Shown: piece after piece, positions 24,031-32,704 of the stretch
Layout: every line of letters begins with the position of its first letter
Position numbering within the stretch: position 1 is the stretch's first letter
Assembly (NCBI RefSeq): GCF_039535095.1
Contig: NZ_BAAAWN010000001.1
Span: 1,116,001 to 1,180,000 of the forward strand
DNA length: 64,000 nucleotides
Direction of reading: 5' to 3'
DNA from: Arthrobacter ramosus
Lineage (GTDB): Bacteria > Actinomycetota > Actinomycetes > Actinomycetales > Micrococcaceae
Program-made: the position numbers and the translations under genes
Notes under the pieces: model-generated
The model's input: only the letters and a program-made list of their open reading frames with translations
Databases searched by the model: none
Told to the model about the DNA's origin: nothing

Positions 24031-24255
24031 TTAGAGAGCGCCGAATCCGACCCGGCGTACTTCCTCGGCGCCGATCTCCACGTATCCGAGGACGTTGCCG
24101 GGAACGATGACCTGGCGGCCCTTTTCATCGGTCAGACGCAGGTCCGTGCCATTGGCAATGGCCTCGCTCACGATCTTGGCAACAGCCTCGGCATCGAGAG
24201 CGGACTCAAGCGCGATCTCACGGCCAACATTCTGAATGCCGATCTTTACTTCCAC
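24031..24255 (-). CDS. DUF3107 family small protein
   Basis: 74 residues beginning MEVKIGIQNVGREI, with VSEAIANGTDLRLTDEKGRQVIVPG in the middle and a conserved end (YVEIGAEEVRRVGFG). This is the actinobacteria-specific DUF3107 family, a small alpha/beta protein of unknown function. It follows the TetR gene by 50 bases on the same strand. Confidence 0.88.
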   Translation of the reverse strand: MEVKIGIQNVGREIALESALDAEAVAKIVSEAIANGTDLRLTDEKGRQVIVPGNVLGYVEIGAEEVRRVGFGAL

Positions 24256-24305
24256 AGCGGGGCCTCCCAGCCAATCAAGAAATTACTCAGTCTTCTATTT
24301 GTAGT

Positions 24306-24962
24306 CTAGGACTCTTTCGGGAAGCGACTGATTCCGCGCCAAGCTAAACGGTAGATCAGATCGCTGGCGACATCGAGGTCCAAATCGCCGTCAGTTTCGA
24401 GCCAATACCGGGCGCTGACCTGCGCCATTCCGGCCAGGCCGCGGCCCAGCAGCTGGGCCTCCAGCGGGGGCAGCTTGGTGTCTTCGGCGATGACCTTGGC
24501 GACGGCGTCGGCGAAGGTGCGGTTGAAAGTCTCCAGTCGGGAGCTGACGTCCGGGTCATTGATGAGATCGGATTCGAAGACGAGCCGGTGAGCTTGGTCA
24601 TCGCCCGCGATGAAACGGTAGTAGGCACGCATGACGGCCTGGACGCGTTCCTTGTTGTCCGACGTCGAATTCAGCGCCGTGAGCATCTGGTCCGTGAGCA
24701 TGGCCAGGTGGCTGTCGAGGAGTGCCATGTAAAGCTCCCGCTTGGACGGGAAGTGTTGGTACAGCACCGGCTTGCTGACATGGGCGGTCTCGGCGATTTC
24801 GTCCATCGCAGCACCATGGAAGCCGTTGGCAACGAAGACTTCCAAGGCAGCGTTCAGGAGCTGGGCCCGGCGCTCATCGCGTGGCAGCCTCGCCGAGCGT
24901 GGCGAAACGGTCCGATCTTGCCTGACCTGCGCCTCCTGTTTGATACGTGCAATCTCAGCCAC
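24306..24962 (-). CDS. TetR/AcrR family transcriptional regulator
   Basis: 218 residues from a GTG at 24962 with AAGGAAAGGCGG upstream. The N-terminal helix-turn-helix is RRAQLLNAALEVFVANGFHGAAMDEIAETAHVSKPVLYQHFPSKRELY in segments, about residues 28-75. The C-terminal ligand domain has no recognisable pocket signature. It diverges from moeZ with an 85-bp gap and is followed by the DUF3107 gene. The target genes are unknown. An effect on its own promoter and possibly moeZ is the simplest guess. Confidence 0.9.
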   Translation of the reverse strand: MAEIARIKQEAQVRQDRTVSPRSARLPRDERRAQLLNAALEVFVANGFHGAAMDEIAETAHVSKPVLYQHFPSKRELYMALLDSHLAMLTDQMLTALNSTSDNKERVQAVMRAYYRFIAGDDQAHRLVFESDLINDPDVSSRLETFNRTFADAVAKVIAEDTKLPPLEAQLLGRGLAGMAQVSARYWLETDGDLDLDVASDLIYRLAWRGISRFPKES

Positions 24963-25047
24963 TTGTCTGCCGCCTTTCCTTTGCAGTTATGACCACAATA
25001 CTGCGCAGTAATATGACCGGGCGGCAGCGGCAGGCATACTTTGGAGT

Positions 25048-26247
25048 ATGGCCACTATATTTGCTGCCCAAACGTTGCCGTCTTCGCTGCCGCCACTCGT
25101 GGAACCGGCCGCGGAGCTGACCACCGAAGAGGTGGAACGGTACTCGCGCCACCTCATTATTCCCGAAATCGGAGCGGCCGGTCAGCGCCGGCTCAAGAAC
25201 GCGAAAGTCCTCGTGATCGGGGCCGGCGGACTGGGCTCTCCGGCGTTGCTGTACCTGGCCGCCGCCGGGGTAGGGACGCTCGGAATTGTGGATGACGACG
25301 TCGTCGACCTCAGCAACCTGCAACGCCAGATCATCCACGGCGTGGGCGATGTCGGACGGCCGAAGATCGAATCCGCGCGGGATGCCATCAAAGAACTCAA
25401 TCCGCTGGTCAACGTACAACTGCATAACGTGCGCCTGGACTCATCCAACGCTTTGGAGATTTTCTCAGGCTACGACCTCATCCTGGATGGCGCAGACAAT
25501 TTCGCCACCCGATACCTGGTCAACGATGCTGCCGCGATTCTCGGCAAACCATACGTCTGGGGATCCATTTTCCGCTTCGACGGCCAGGTCAGCGTGTTCT
25601 GGGAGAAGCACGGCCCCAGCTACCGCGATCTCTATCCCGAAGCCCCTCCCGCCGGCTCGGTCCCGTCCTGCGGCGAAGGCGGCGTGTTCGGCATGCTGTG
25701 CGCTGCTGTCGGCTCGCTCATGGTGACGGAGGCAGTCAAGCTGATCACCGGCGTCGGGCGCTCCATGCTGGGACGCGTGGCGCTCTTTGACGCGCTCGGC
25801 GGCAGCTGGCGCGAAATCAAGGTTTCGAAAGACCCGGAGGCCGAGCCGATCACCGAATTGACCGACTACGAAGCTTTTTGTGGCATCGCTCCGGCCCCCG
25901 CAGGCGACTCGGTTCGGACCGTCACGGCCACCGAACTTTCCGGGATGCTCGAGGCCCGCGCGGCGGGGGAACGCGACTTTGAACTGGTGGATGTCCGCGA
26001 GATCGGTGAACACGAGATTGTGAACATCGACGGTTCGGTGCTCATCCCGCAGGGACGCATCCTGGCGGGAGAGGCCTGGACGGAACTGCCGCAGGACAAA
26101 GAGATCGTGTTCCACTGCAAGGGCGGCACCCGTTCCGCTGCGGTGCTCGCCGCGGCACAACGCGCCGGCTACACCCGGGTCAGCCACCTCGACGGCGGGA
26201 TCCTTGCGTGGGTGCGCGACGTCGAGCCGGGCAAACCGGTCTACTGA
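25048..26247 (+). CDS. moeZ: Adenylyltransferase/sulfurtransferase MoeZ (E1-like plus rhodanese)
   Basis: 399 residues. The E1/ThiF domain (about 35-270) has VIGAGGLGSPALLYLAAAG, the LSNLQRQ motif and C208 in PSCGEGGV. The rhodanese domain (about 290-399) has active C357 in HCKGGTRS. Zinc cysteines seen in MoeB are absent, as in mycobacterial MoeZ. The enzyme activates ubiquitin-like carriers (MoaD, ThiS, CysO) by adenylation and sulfur transfer. With no thiF in the thi operon, this gene could serve ThiS. ATG at 25048 follows TTTGGAGT. It differs clearly from the E1-like enzyme at 6628, which has the extra N-terminal domain. Confidence 0.92.
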   Translation: MATIFAAQTLPSSLPPLVEPAAELTTEEVERYSRHLIIPEIGAAGQRRLKNAKVLVIGAGGLGSPALLYLAAAGVGTLGIVDDDVVDLSNLQRQIIHGVGDVGRPKIESARDAIKELNPLVNVQLHNVRLDSSNALEIFSGYDLILDGADNFATRYLVNDAAAILGKPYVWGSIFRFDGQVSVFWEKHGPSYRDLYPEAPPAGSVPSCGEGGVFGMLCAAVGSLMVTEAVKLITGVGRSMLGRVALFDALGGSWREIKVSKDPEAEPITELTDYEAFCGIAPAPAGDSVRTVTATELSGMLEARAAGERDFELVDVREIGEHEIVNIDGSVLIPQGRILAGEAWTELPQDKEIVFHCKGGTRSAAVLAAAQRAGYTRVSHLDGGILAWVRDVEPGKPVY

Positions 26248-26281
26248 ACCCACTGTGCCGTTGAACACGAAAGGTCCCGAT

Positions 26282-27274
26282 ATGAGCGAGGAATCCATGG
26301 CCACACCGCAACACCCCATCGGATCGGGTTTCGGCCATGGCTCCACGGCATCGGACGTTGTGGCGGGAGTGGACCTCCGCGGTAAGTCAGCGATTGTCAC
26401 GGGTGGCTATTCCGGGCTTGGCCTGGAAACGGTGAGGGCCTTGTCCTCCGCCGGAGCCAGGGTCACGGTTCCAGCCCGCCGTCCCGAACACGCCAAGGAA
26501 GTCCTCGCCGCGGCCGGCCTGGCACCGGAGCAAGTGACCGTGGAAGCCTTGGATCTGGCCGATCAGGAAGCTGTGAAGGATTTCGCGCCGCGCTTCCTGG
26601 CGTCGAACACTACGCTGGACATCCTGATCAACAACGCCGCCATCATGGCGAGCCCGGAACAGCGCGTGGGTCCGGGCTGGGAATCCCAGTTCGCCACCAA
26701 CCACTTGGGCCACTTCACGCTTCTCAACACGTTGTGGCCCGCGCTGGCGGCTGCTGGTTCGGCCCGCGTTGTCTCCTTGTCCTCCACGGGACACAAACTC
26801 TCGCCGATCCGTTTTGAGGACATCAATTTCGAGAACGGCTACGATAAATGGAAGGCCTACGGTCAGGCAAAGACGGCCAACGCGCTGTTCGCCGTAGAGC
26901 TGGACCGTCTGGGCCGCTCCTCTGGGGTGCGGGCCTTCGCGGTCCATCCCGGCGGCATCATGACCGAGCTCCAGCGCTATCTGCCCCGCGAAGAGATGGT
27001 CGCCGCGGGCTGGATGGACGACGAGGGCAACGTCAGGGAGGGTTTCAAGACTCCGGAGCAGGGAGCCGCCACGTCCACGTGGGCAGCCACGTCCCCGGCC
27101 CTGGCTGGCATGGGCGGGGTGTATTGCGAAGACTGCGATATCGCCAAGCCCACGGACCCGGCCTCGCCGCTCGCCCGGTACCAGGGTGTGGATGCGCACG
27201 CAGTGGATCCGGAAGCCGCAACAAAGCTGTGGGCTGTGTCTGCCGAAATGACGGGCGTCAACGCCTTCGCCTAG
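26282..27274 (+). CDS. Short-chain dehydrogenase/reductase, retinol-dehydrogenase-like
   Basis: 330 residues from ATG at 26282. An alternative ATG is six codons on. Cofactor motif TGGYSGLG (TGxxxGxG) is near residue 40, NNAA near 113, and catalytic YGQAK near residue 195. The sequence pattern and length resemble the WWOX/retinol-dehydrogenase-like SDRs common in actinobacteria, with NAD(P)H-dependent oxidoreduction of an unknown alcohol or carbonyl. It lies 35 bases after moeZ and may share its transcript. A non-coding tandem repeat array starts 22 bases after its stop. Confidence 0.88.
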   Translation: MSEESMATPQHPIGSGFGHGSTASDVVAGVDLRGKSAIVTGGYSGLGLETVRALSSAGARVTVPARRPEHAKEVLAAAGLAPEQVTVEALDLADQEAVKDFAPRFLASNTTLDILINNAAIMASPEQRVGPGWESQFATNHLGHFTLLNTLWPALAAAGSARVVSLSSTGHKLSPIRFEDINFENGYDKWKAYGQAKTANALFAVELDRLGRSSGVRAFAVHPGGIMTELQRYLPREEMVAAGWMDDEGNVREGFKTPEQGAATSTWAATSPALAGMGGVYCEDCDIAKPTDPASPLARYQGVDAHAVDPEAATKLWAVSAEMTGVNAFA

Positions 27275-27295
27275 GATTCGCGAGCCTCCCACAGC

Positions 27296-27770
27296 GGGAC
27301 ATGCTCATTCTTGGTCATTGTTGCTGGACATAATCTTGTTATGTCCAGTTCTGGTGATCAGGGCAGGGCATGCTCTGCGTGGAGCGAACCAGGACAGCAA
27401 TTCTCGAACCGGCACAAAGGGACTCGAACCACCACAAAGGGACATGCTCATTCTTGGTTGTTGTTGCTGGACATAATCCTGTCATGTCCAGTCCTGGTGA
27501 TCAGGGGAGGGCATGCTCTGCGTGGAGCGAACCAGGACAGCGATTCTCGAACTACCGCCACAAGGGACATGCTCATTCTTGGTCATTGTTGCTGGACATA
27601 ATCCTGTCATGTCCAGTCCTGGTGATCAGGGGAGGGCATGCTCTGCGTGGAGCGAACCAGGACAGCGATTCTCGAACTACCGCCACAAGGGACATGCTCA
27701 TTCTTGGTCATTGCCACTGGACATAATCCTGTCATGTCCAGTCCTGGTGATCAGGGGAGGGCATGCTCTG
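27296..27770. repeat. Tandem array of about 125-bp non-coding repeats, 3 full and 1 partial copies
   Basis: Units begin with GGGACATGCTCATTCTTGG at 27296, 27439, 27564 and 27689. Copies 2 and 3 are 125 bp and nearly identical, copy 1 is 143 bp (an 18-base expansion near its end), and copy 4 stops at about 27770. Each has an inverted repeat. In copy 1 it is a perfect 10-bp stem CTGGACATAA/TTATGTCCAG (27324-27348), and in later copies one pair is broken. The 125-bp period is not a multiple of three, so the open frames crossing it are not repeat proteins. It fills the space between the convergent SDR and hemA ends. Confidence 0.9.
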
Positions 27771-27823
27771 AGTGAGTTCGAGCGTGGACAACGCCACCCG
27801 GGGGCGGGCAATGGCCGCGTGGG

Positions 27824-29149
27824 CTAGGCGCTTTCAGCCTGCTGGGATGCCTGTTGGTGGTTGACAGGGCACTCCGCCGCGGGTGACGCAGCCGGCTGCT
27901 CAACCTGAATGCCGTACAAGGCCTCAAGGGCGGCCACGTAATCGTCTTGCTGGCCGTTCGCGGCGAGTTCGCGTGCGCGCACGGTGGGGATGTGGAGCAA
28001 TTGCTTGACCATGCGGCGGAGCGCGAACTCGACCTCTTCTGCCGCAGCGGTGCAGCCGTGCCGGGCCCGGACTTTCTCCATCTCGGCGTCGAGCACGTTC
28101 ATGGTGTGGCGGCGCAGCGCCACAATGGCCGAATCCACGGACCGGGCTTCGCGCTCTTGCTCGAAGGCCTCTGCCGCACCGGAAACAATAGTGCTCGCTT
28201 GTGCCAGCGACTCCGCTTGTTCCTGAGGTGCTGCGAGCCGCACGGATTCGAGCGTCAGGAGCTCGACGCCGTCGAGCTCGCCCACCGCGGGGTCGAAGTC
28301 GTGGGTGAGCGCGAGGTCGATCGCTATGAGTGTCTGTGTGGACAAAGCGCGGACCTTGGCAAGCTCTTCGGCCTCAACACGGGTGTCCGATCCGCTGCAA
28401 CCGATCATGACATCGGCGGCAGCGACGGCGGCGGGAAGGGTTTCGGCGTCGAGCGCGGTTCCGCCGCGGGTCGCCGCGAAAGCCTCGGCGCGGCCGGAAG
28501 ACGAGTAAACGCAGACGTCGGTGCAGCCGCGATCGCGAAGCAGCGACAAAGTGGCCCCGGCGTAGGCCCCGGTCCCGAAGACAACTACCTTCTTGGTGCT
28601 CCAGTCGGCATTCTCGGAGAGGTCGGTGGCGAGGTCCAGGGCAACTGAAACGATGGACAGGCCGCGCGAACCGAGGGCGGTCTGGGCCCCGACGTCCTTG
28701 GCCGTCTTGGAAGCGGCCTGGAACAAGCGGACCAGCCCGGAACTCGCTGTTCCTTCGTGCTGGGCAGTGATGAGGGCGCGGCGCACTTGGCCGGCGATTT
28801 CACGTTCGCCGACGACGGCGGAGTCCAGTCCGGCGCTGACTGCGAAGAGGTGCCTGCTGACCTCAGGGCCGGTGCGGGTGCTGAAGGCGCGCGAAACGAG
28901 TTGCTCGTTGAGTCCGCTCAAGCCACTGATCTGCGTGACGAGCGCCGAGCGGGCAGCCTCAAGGTTCTCGACATGGGGCGTTTCGCCGTAGATTTCGTAG
29001 CGGTTGCAGGTGGCCAGGACCACGGCGCCGGAAACAAGTTGGGAATCGGCCAGAGCGGACGAGGCAACCTCGGATGAACCGTTGCTCAACTGAGCGACGG
29101 TCTCAAGATCGATGTCGGCGTGTGTAGCCACCAATGAGAAAAGAACCAC
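27824..29149 (-). CDS. hemA: Glutamyl-tRNA reductase
   Basis: 441 residues from GTG at 29149, giving the family N-terminus [15 protein letters not shown]. The frame is open 21 codons further. Catalytic C48 lies in [13 protein letters not shown]. The NADPH domain has [11 protein letters not shown], and a C-terminal dimerisation helix follows. It reduces glutamyl-tRNA to glutamate semialdehyde, the first committed step of heme synthesis by the C5 route. It diverges from hemE across a 148-bp gap, so hemL, which acts next, is at the far end of the opposite operon. The C-tail ([15 protein letters not shown]) is longer than usual and low in structure. Confidence 0.93.
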   Translation of the reverse strand: MVLFSLVATHADIDLETVAQLSNGSSEVASSALADSQLVSGAVVLATCNRYEIYGETPHVENLEAARSALVTQISGLSGLNEQLVSRAFSTRTGPEVSRHLFAVSAGLDSAVVGEREIAGQVRRALITAQHEGTASSGLVRLFQAASKTAKDVGAQTALGSRGLSIVSVALDLATDLSENADWSTKKVVVFGTGAYAGATLSLLRDRGCTDVCVYSSSGRAEAFAATRGGTALDAETLPAAVAAADVMIGCSGSDTRVEAEELAKVRALSTQTLIAIDLALTHDFDPAVGELDGVELLTLESVRLAAPQEQAESLAQASTIVSGAAEAFEQEREARSVDSAIVALRRHTMNVLDAEMEKVRARHGCTAAAEEVEFALRRMVKQLLHIPTVRARELAANGQQDDYVAALEALYGIQVEQPAASPAAECPVNHQQASQQAESA

Positions 29150-29297
29150 AGCAAAGCAATCATAGCTTTTTCGGTGCCATGTAGAACAACGCACGCCAGT
29201 GGTTCTCCGCACTGACCGGAGTGACGCCCGTCACCTTGGATGGTGCGGGACAGGCTGTCGTTATCTTTTGATCCCGATCTTCGGCACAATCGAAGGC

Positions 29298-30425
29298 ATG
29301 ACTTCCAGTTCCGCACTGCCTCATTCTGTGTCGGCCAACGGCGTTTCCGGCACCGCCGCCTCAAGCCTTGATGCAAGCCACCCGCTCATGGATGGCCGCA
29401 CCGCAGACTCCCCGCTGATCCAGGCGTATCGCGGAGGCAAGCCGTCCCGCCGTCCGGTGTGGTTCATGCGCCAGGCCGGCCGCTCGTTGCCGGAGTACCT
29501 CAAAGTCCGTGAAGGCGTGGCGATGCTGGACTCCTGCCTGCGTCCCGAGCTCGCCTCCGAGATCACCTTGCAGCCGGTCCGCCGCCACGACGTTGATGCA
29601 GCCATCTTCTTCTCCGACATCGTCATCCCCCTCAAGCTGGCAGGTGTCGGCGTGGACATCGTCCCCGGCGTCGGTCCTGTCCTGGACAAGCCAGTCCGCA
29701 CCGCGGCCGACGTGGCCGCCCTGCCGCAGCTGACGTGGGAGGCCCTCGAGCCGATCCGCGAGGCCGTACGCCTGACCGTGGCAGAGCTCGGCACCACGCC
29801 CCTGATCGGCTTCGCCGGTGCGCCGTTCACGCTCGCCGCGTACATGGTGGAAGGCAAGCCCTCCCGCGACCACCTCGGTCCGCGCACCATGATGCACGCC
29901 GATCCGGAAACCTGGACCGCCCTGGCCAACTGGGCAGCCGACGCCTCCGGCATGTTCCTGCGCGCCCAACTGGAAGCAGGCGCCTCTGCAGGGCAACTGT
30001 TCGACTCCTGGGCCGGTTCCCTTGGCCTGGCCGACTACGCCAAGTACGTCGCTCCCGCCTCGACCCGCGCCCTTGACCACGTCCGCCACCTCGGCGCGCC
30101 GCTGGTCCACTTCGGTACGGGAACGTCCGAGTTGCTCGTCGCGATGCGCGACGTCGGCGTGGACGTCGTAGGGGTGGACTACCGGCTGCCGCTTGACGAG
30201 GCAAACCGGCGACTGGGCGGCACCGTGCCCCTGCAGGGCAACATTGACCCCGCGCTGCTTTCCGCGCCGTGGGAGGTCCTGGAAGCCCATGTCCGCGAGG
30301 TGATCGCCGCCGGTTCCGCAGCCCCGGGCCACGTCCTGAACCTCGGCCACGGCGTGCCTCCGGAGACGGACCCCGCCGTCCTGACCCGGGTAGTGGAACT
30401 CATCCACTCGATCCCGGCAGGGTAG
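29298..30425 (+). CDS. hemE: Uroporphyrinogen decarboxylase
   Basis: 375 residues from ATG at 29298. An extended N-terminal tail of about 35 residues precedes the family core SPLIQAYRGGKPSRRPVWFMRQAGRSLPEY, with the two substrate-binding arginines. FFSDIVIPLKLAGVGVD, GFAGAPFTLAAYMVEG and LQGNIDPALL complete the signature. It converts uroporphyrinogen III to coproporphyrinogen III. It is first in a long heme operon, six bases upstream of the hemG start. Confidence 0.95.
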   Translation: MTSSSALPHSVSANGVSGTAASSLDASHPLMDGRTADSPLIQAYRGGKPSRRPVWFMRQAGRSLPEYLKVREGVAMLDSCLRPELASEITLQPVRRHDVDAAIFFSDIVIPLKLAGVGVDIVPGVGPVLDKPVRTAADVAALPQLTWEALEPIREAVRLTVAELGTTPLIGFAGAPFTLAAYMVEGKPSRDHLGPRTMMHADPETWTALANWAADASGMFLRAQLEAGASAGQLFDSWAGSLGLADYAKYVAPASTRALDHVRHLGAPLVHFGTGTSELLVAMRDVGVDVVGVDYRLPLDEANRRLGGTVPLQGNIDPALLSAPWEVLEAHVREVIAAGSAAPGHVLNLGHGVPPETDPAVLTRVVELIHSIPAG

Positions 30426-30430
30426 CGGGC

Positions 30431-31930
30431 ATGCGCGGGACACGTGCACAGCCCGAACACGCACTTTCCGAAGATTCAGCTGCTAGGTTGACGGCCGTCG
30501 TCGTGGGCGGCGGCATTTCCGGCCTGCTCGCCGCCCGGGGACTGGCCAAGGCCGGGCTCACTGTCACAGTGCTCGAAGCGGGCAACGCGTGGGGCGGTTG
30601 CGTGGGAAGCCACACTGTTGGCGGCCTTGAGCTGGACAGCGGAGCAGAGTCCTTTGCCACGCGCTCCACCGCTGTGGCCGATCTCGCCCGCGATCTCGGG
30701 CTCGGCGGCAACATCGTGGCGCCCCATCCTGGAGGTGCCTGGGTGCAGTTGCCAGACGGCCCGCAGGAACTGCCCAAGACCGGAGTGCTCGGAATTCCGG
30801 CGAATCCCTGGGACCCCGAGGTCCGCCGTTCCTTGGGCTTCGCCGGCTCTTTGCGCGCCTCGCTTGACCGCTACCTGCCTGCCTCAGTGGGCACCTCGGC
30901 CGAGGTCACGAGTGTCTCCTCGCTGGTCCGGGCACGGATGGGCAAGCGGGTCCTCGAACGACTCGTGGCACCCGTCGTCGGGGGAGTGCACTCCGCCGAT
31001 CCCGGACTGCTCGACGTCGACATGGTGGCCCCCGGACTGCGTGCAGCACTGCGCCAGCACGGTTCGTTGGCCGCGGCGGTGTCCAGCCAGCGCAAGGCCG
31101 CTTCGGGGTCGGCCGCTTCGGGGTCGGCCGCTTCGGGCGAAAACGGAAGCGGGACGGCGAAGGCCGGATCCGCCGTCGGCGGCTTGAAAGGCGGAATAAA
31201 CACCTTGGTCTCCGCCCTCGTGGCGGAGCTGCGTTCGCGGGGCGTCTCCCTTGTTTCCGGTGCCCGGGTGGATTCGATCACCCGCACTGAAAGCGGCTGG
31301 CAGGCCACTGCGGCGGGCACAACGTACGACGCCGGACGGCTCGTCGTGGCACTCGACGGTCCCGCCGCCGTCGGGCTGCTGGAGGGGGCATTTCCGGAGC
31401 TGTCCGCGCTGCGTCCCGCCGCGGGCCCCTTGGTAAGCCTCGTGACCCTGGTGGTGGACGTGCCCGAACTGGACCGCCGTCCCCGCGGCACCGGCATTCT
31501 CGTCGCTCCTCAAACCGAGGGGATCGACGCGAAAGCGCTCACGCATGCCACGGCAAAGTGGGACTGGCTGGCGGAAGAAGCCGGACCCGGCACGCACGTG
31601 CTGCGCCTGTCCTATGGGCGGGGCGAGGAAACGGACACCCCTGAATCGGCGGCCGCGCTGGATGACAGTGCACTGTTTGAGGCTGCGCTCCGCGACGCCT
31701 CGACCTTGCTGACGGTGCCGATCGTCCGCGAAGACGTGCTCGATTGGGACGTTGTCCGTTGGGCGGGCGCGTTGCCGTTCGCCGCCGTCGGTCATAAACA
31801 GCGCGTTGCCGAGGTGCGCCGCATCTGCTCCGAAGCCGAGGGTCTGTCGGTTGTGGGCGGCTGGCTCGCCGGAAACGGCCTGGCTGCAGTGGTTGCGGAC
31901 ACTTCTGCACAGATCGACGCAGGTTTGTGA
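30431..31930 (+). CDS. hemG: Coproporphyrinogen III oxidase, HemY/CgoX type
   Basis: 499 residues. ATG at 30431, soon after the hemE stop. FAD motif AVVVGGGISGLLAARGLAKAG is near residue 20, and the second FAD region near the C-terminus (VGGWLAGNGLAAVVADTS). This is the Gram-positive oxygen-dependent enzyme (also written hemY or cgoX), which in the coproporphyrin-dependent pathway oxidises coproporphyrinogen III to coproporphyrin III. It precedes hemQ and hemH, which fits that route. A Ser/Gly/Ala insert near residue 225 is coded by 15-bp repeats GCCGCTTCGGGGTCG (31097-31137). It is probably a flexible loop. Confidence 0.92.
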   Translation: MRGTRAQPEHALSEDSAARLTAVVVGGGISGLLAARGLAKAGLTVTVLEAGNAWGGCVGSHTVGGLELDSGAESFATRSTAVADLARDLGLGGNIVAPHPGGAWVQLPDGPQELPKTGVLGIPANPWDPEVRRSLGFAGSLRASLDRYLPASVGTSAEVTSVSSLVRARMGKRVLERLVAPVVGGVHSADPGLLDVDMVAPGLRAALRQHGSLAAAVSSQRKAASGSAASGSAASGENGSGTAKAGSAVGGLKGGINTLVSALVAELRSRGVSLVSGARVDSITRTESGWQATAAGTTYDAGRLVVALDGPAAVGLLEGAFPELSALRPAAGPLVSLVTLVVDVPELDRRPRGTGILVAPQTEGIDAKALTHATAKWDWLAEEAGPGTHVLRLSYGRGEETDTPESAAALDDSALFEAALRDASTLLTVPIVREDVLDWDVVRWAGALPFAAVGHKQRVAEVRRICSEAEGLSVVGGWLAGNGLAAVVADTSAQIDAGL

Positions 31931-31969
31931 AATGCACCACTTCTACGCCTTGTAGAAGTGGTGCATTTC
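31929..31969. terminator. Perfect 18-bp hairpin overlapping the hemG stop
   Basis: The arms 31929-31946 and 31952-31969 (5' arm GAAATGCACCACTTCTAC) pair perfectly around the loop GCCTT. The 5' arm begins inside the hemG stop codon. There is no T-run beyond the stem, so it may be an attenuator or mRNA-stability element inside the heme operon rather than a full stop. It sits 33 bases upstream of hemQ. Confidence 0.7.
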
Positions 31970-32002
31970 GACTTAGCGCCATCCACGGGGCAGACTTGTA
32001 CC

Positions 32003-32704
32003 ATGAGCCACACTTCTGTCGAATCTGTCACTAAAACTGCCGAATCCGAAGAGCAGTTCTTTACGCTGTGGACCGTGTTCAAGCGGTCGGGCGATGTCCT
32101 GCGCAGCGCCGATGCTGTCCAGGATTTCGAGCAACTGGCTGCCAAGCTCGCCGAGGACGGGGTGGTCCTCCGCGGAAGCTACGACGTCTCCGCCATGCGT
32201 TCCGACGCCGACATCATGGTGTGGCTCCACGGCGCCAAGCCCGAAGCCCTGCAACAGGCCGTCCGTGACATCCGCCGCAGCGCCCTGTTCGCCGGCACCG
32301 AGATCGTCTGGTCCGCCATGGGCGTCCACCGCGAAGCCGAATTCGCCAAGAACCACGTTCCCGCCTACGCCCGCGGCGTCGAGCCCAGCACCTGGCTGTG
32401 CGTCTACCCGTTCGTGCGCTCCTACGAGTGGTACATCCTGCCGGCCGAAGAGCGTGGAAAGATGCTGCGCGATCACGGCATGCTGGGCCGCGAGTTCCCC
32501 CAGGTCATCTCCAACACCGTGTCCTCCTTCGCCTTGGGCGACTGGGAGTGGATCCTCGGCCTGGAAGCACCCGAACTCGTTGACCTGGTCGACCTCATGC
32601 GCCACCTGCGGGCCACCGACGCCCGCAACCACGTCCGCGAGGAAATCCCGTTCTACACCGGCCGCCGCATCACCGCAGCGGAGATCGCCGAGGTCCTCGC
32701 GTGA
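32003..32704 (+). CDS. hemQ: Coproheme decarboxylase (HemQ/ChdC)
   Basis: 233 residues from ATG at 32003. A chlorite-dismutase-fold protein with the heme-ligand region RDHGMLGREFP (H158) and the reactive Tyr135 in YPFVRSYEWY. It turns coproheme into protoheme using hydrogen peroxide, the last step of the coproporphyrin-dependent pathway. Presence directly before the ferrochelatase confirms that this organism uses that route. The hemH GTG start overlaps its stop by four bases. Confidence 0.94.
   Translation: MSHTSVESVTKTAESEEQFFTLWTVFKRSGDVLRSADAVQDFEQLAAKLAEDGVVLRGSYDVSAMRSDADIMVWLHGAKPEALQQAVRDIRRSALFAGTEIVWSAMGVHREAEFAKNHVPAYARGVEPSTWLCVYPFVRSYEWYILPAEERGKMLRDHGMLGREFPQVISNTVSSFALGDWEWILGLEAPELVDLVDLMRHLRATDARNHVREEIPFYTGRRITAAEIAEVLA

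Noticed and set aside
27296..27770. CRISPR array
   Set aside because: Units are about 125 bp with no short repeat/unique spacer alternation, and no cas genes are present.
27311..27827. Three overlapping rightward open frames over the 125-bp repeats
   Set aside because: The repeat period is not a multiple of three, so the same DNA is read in different frames. These are by-products of the repeats.
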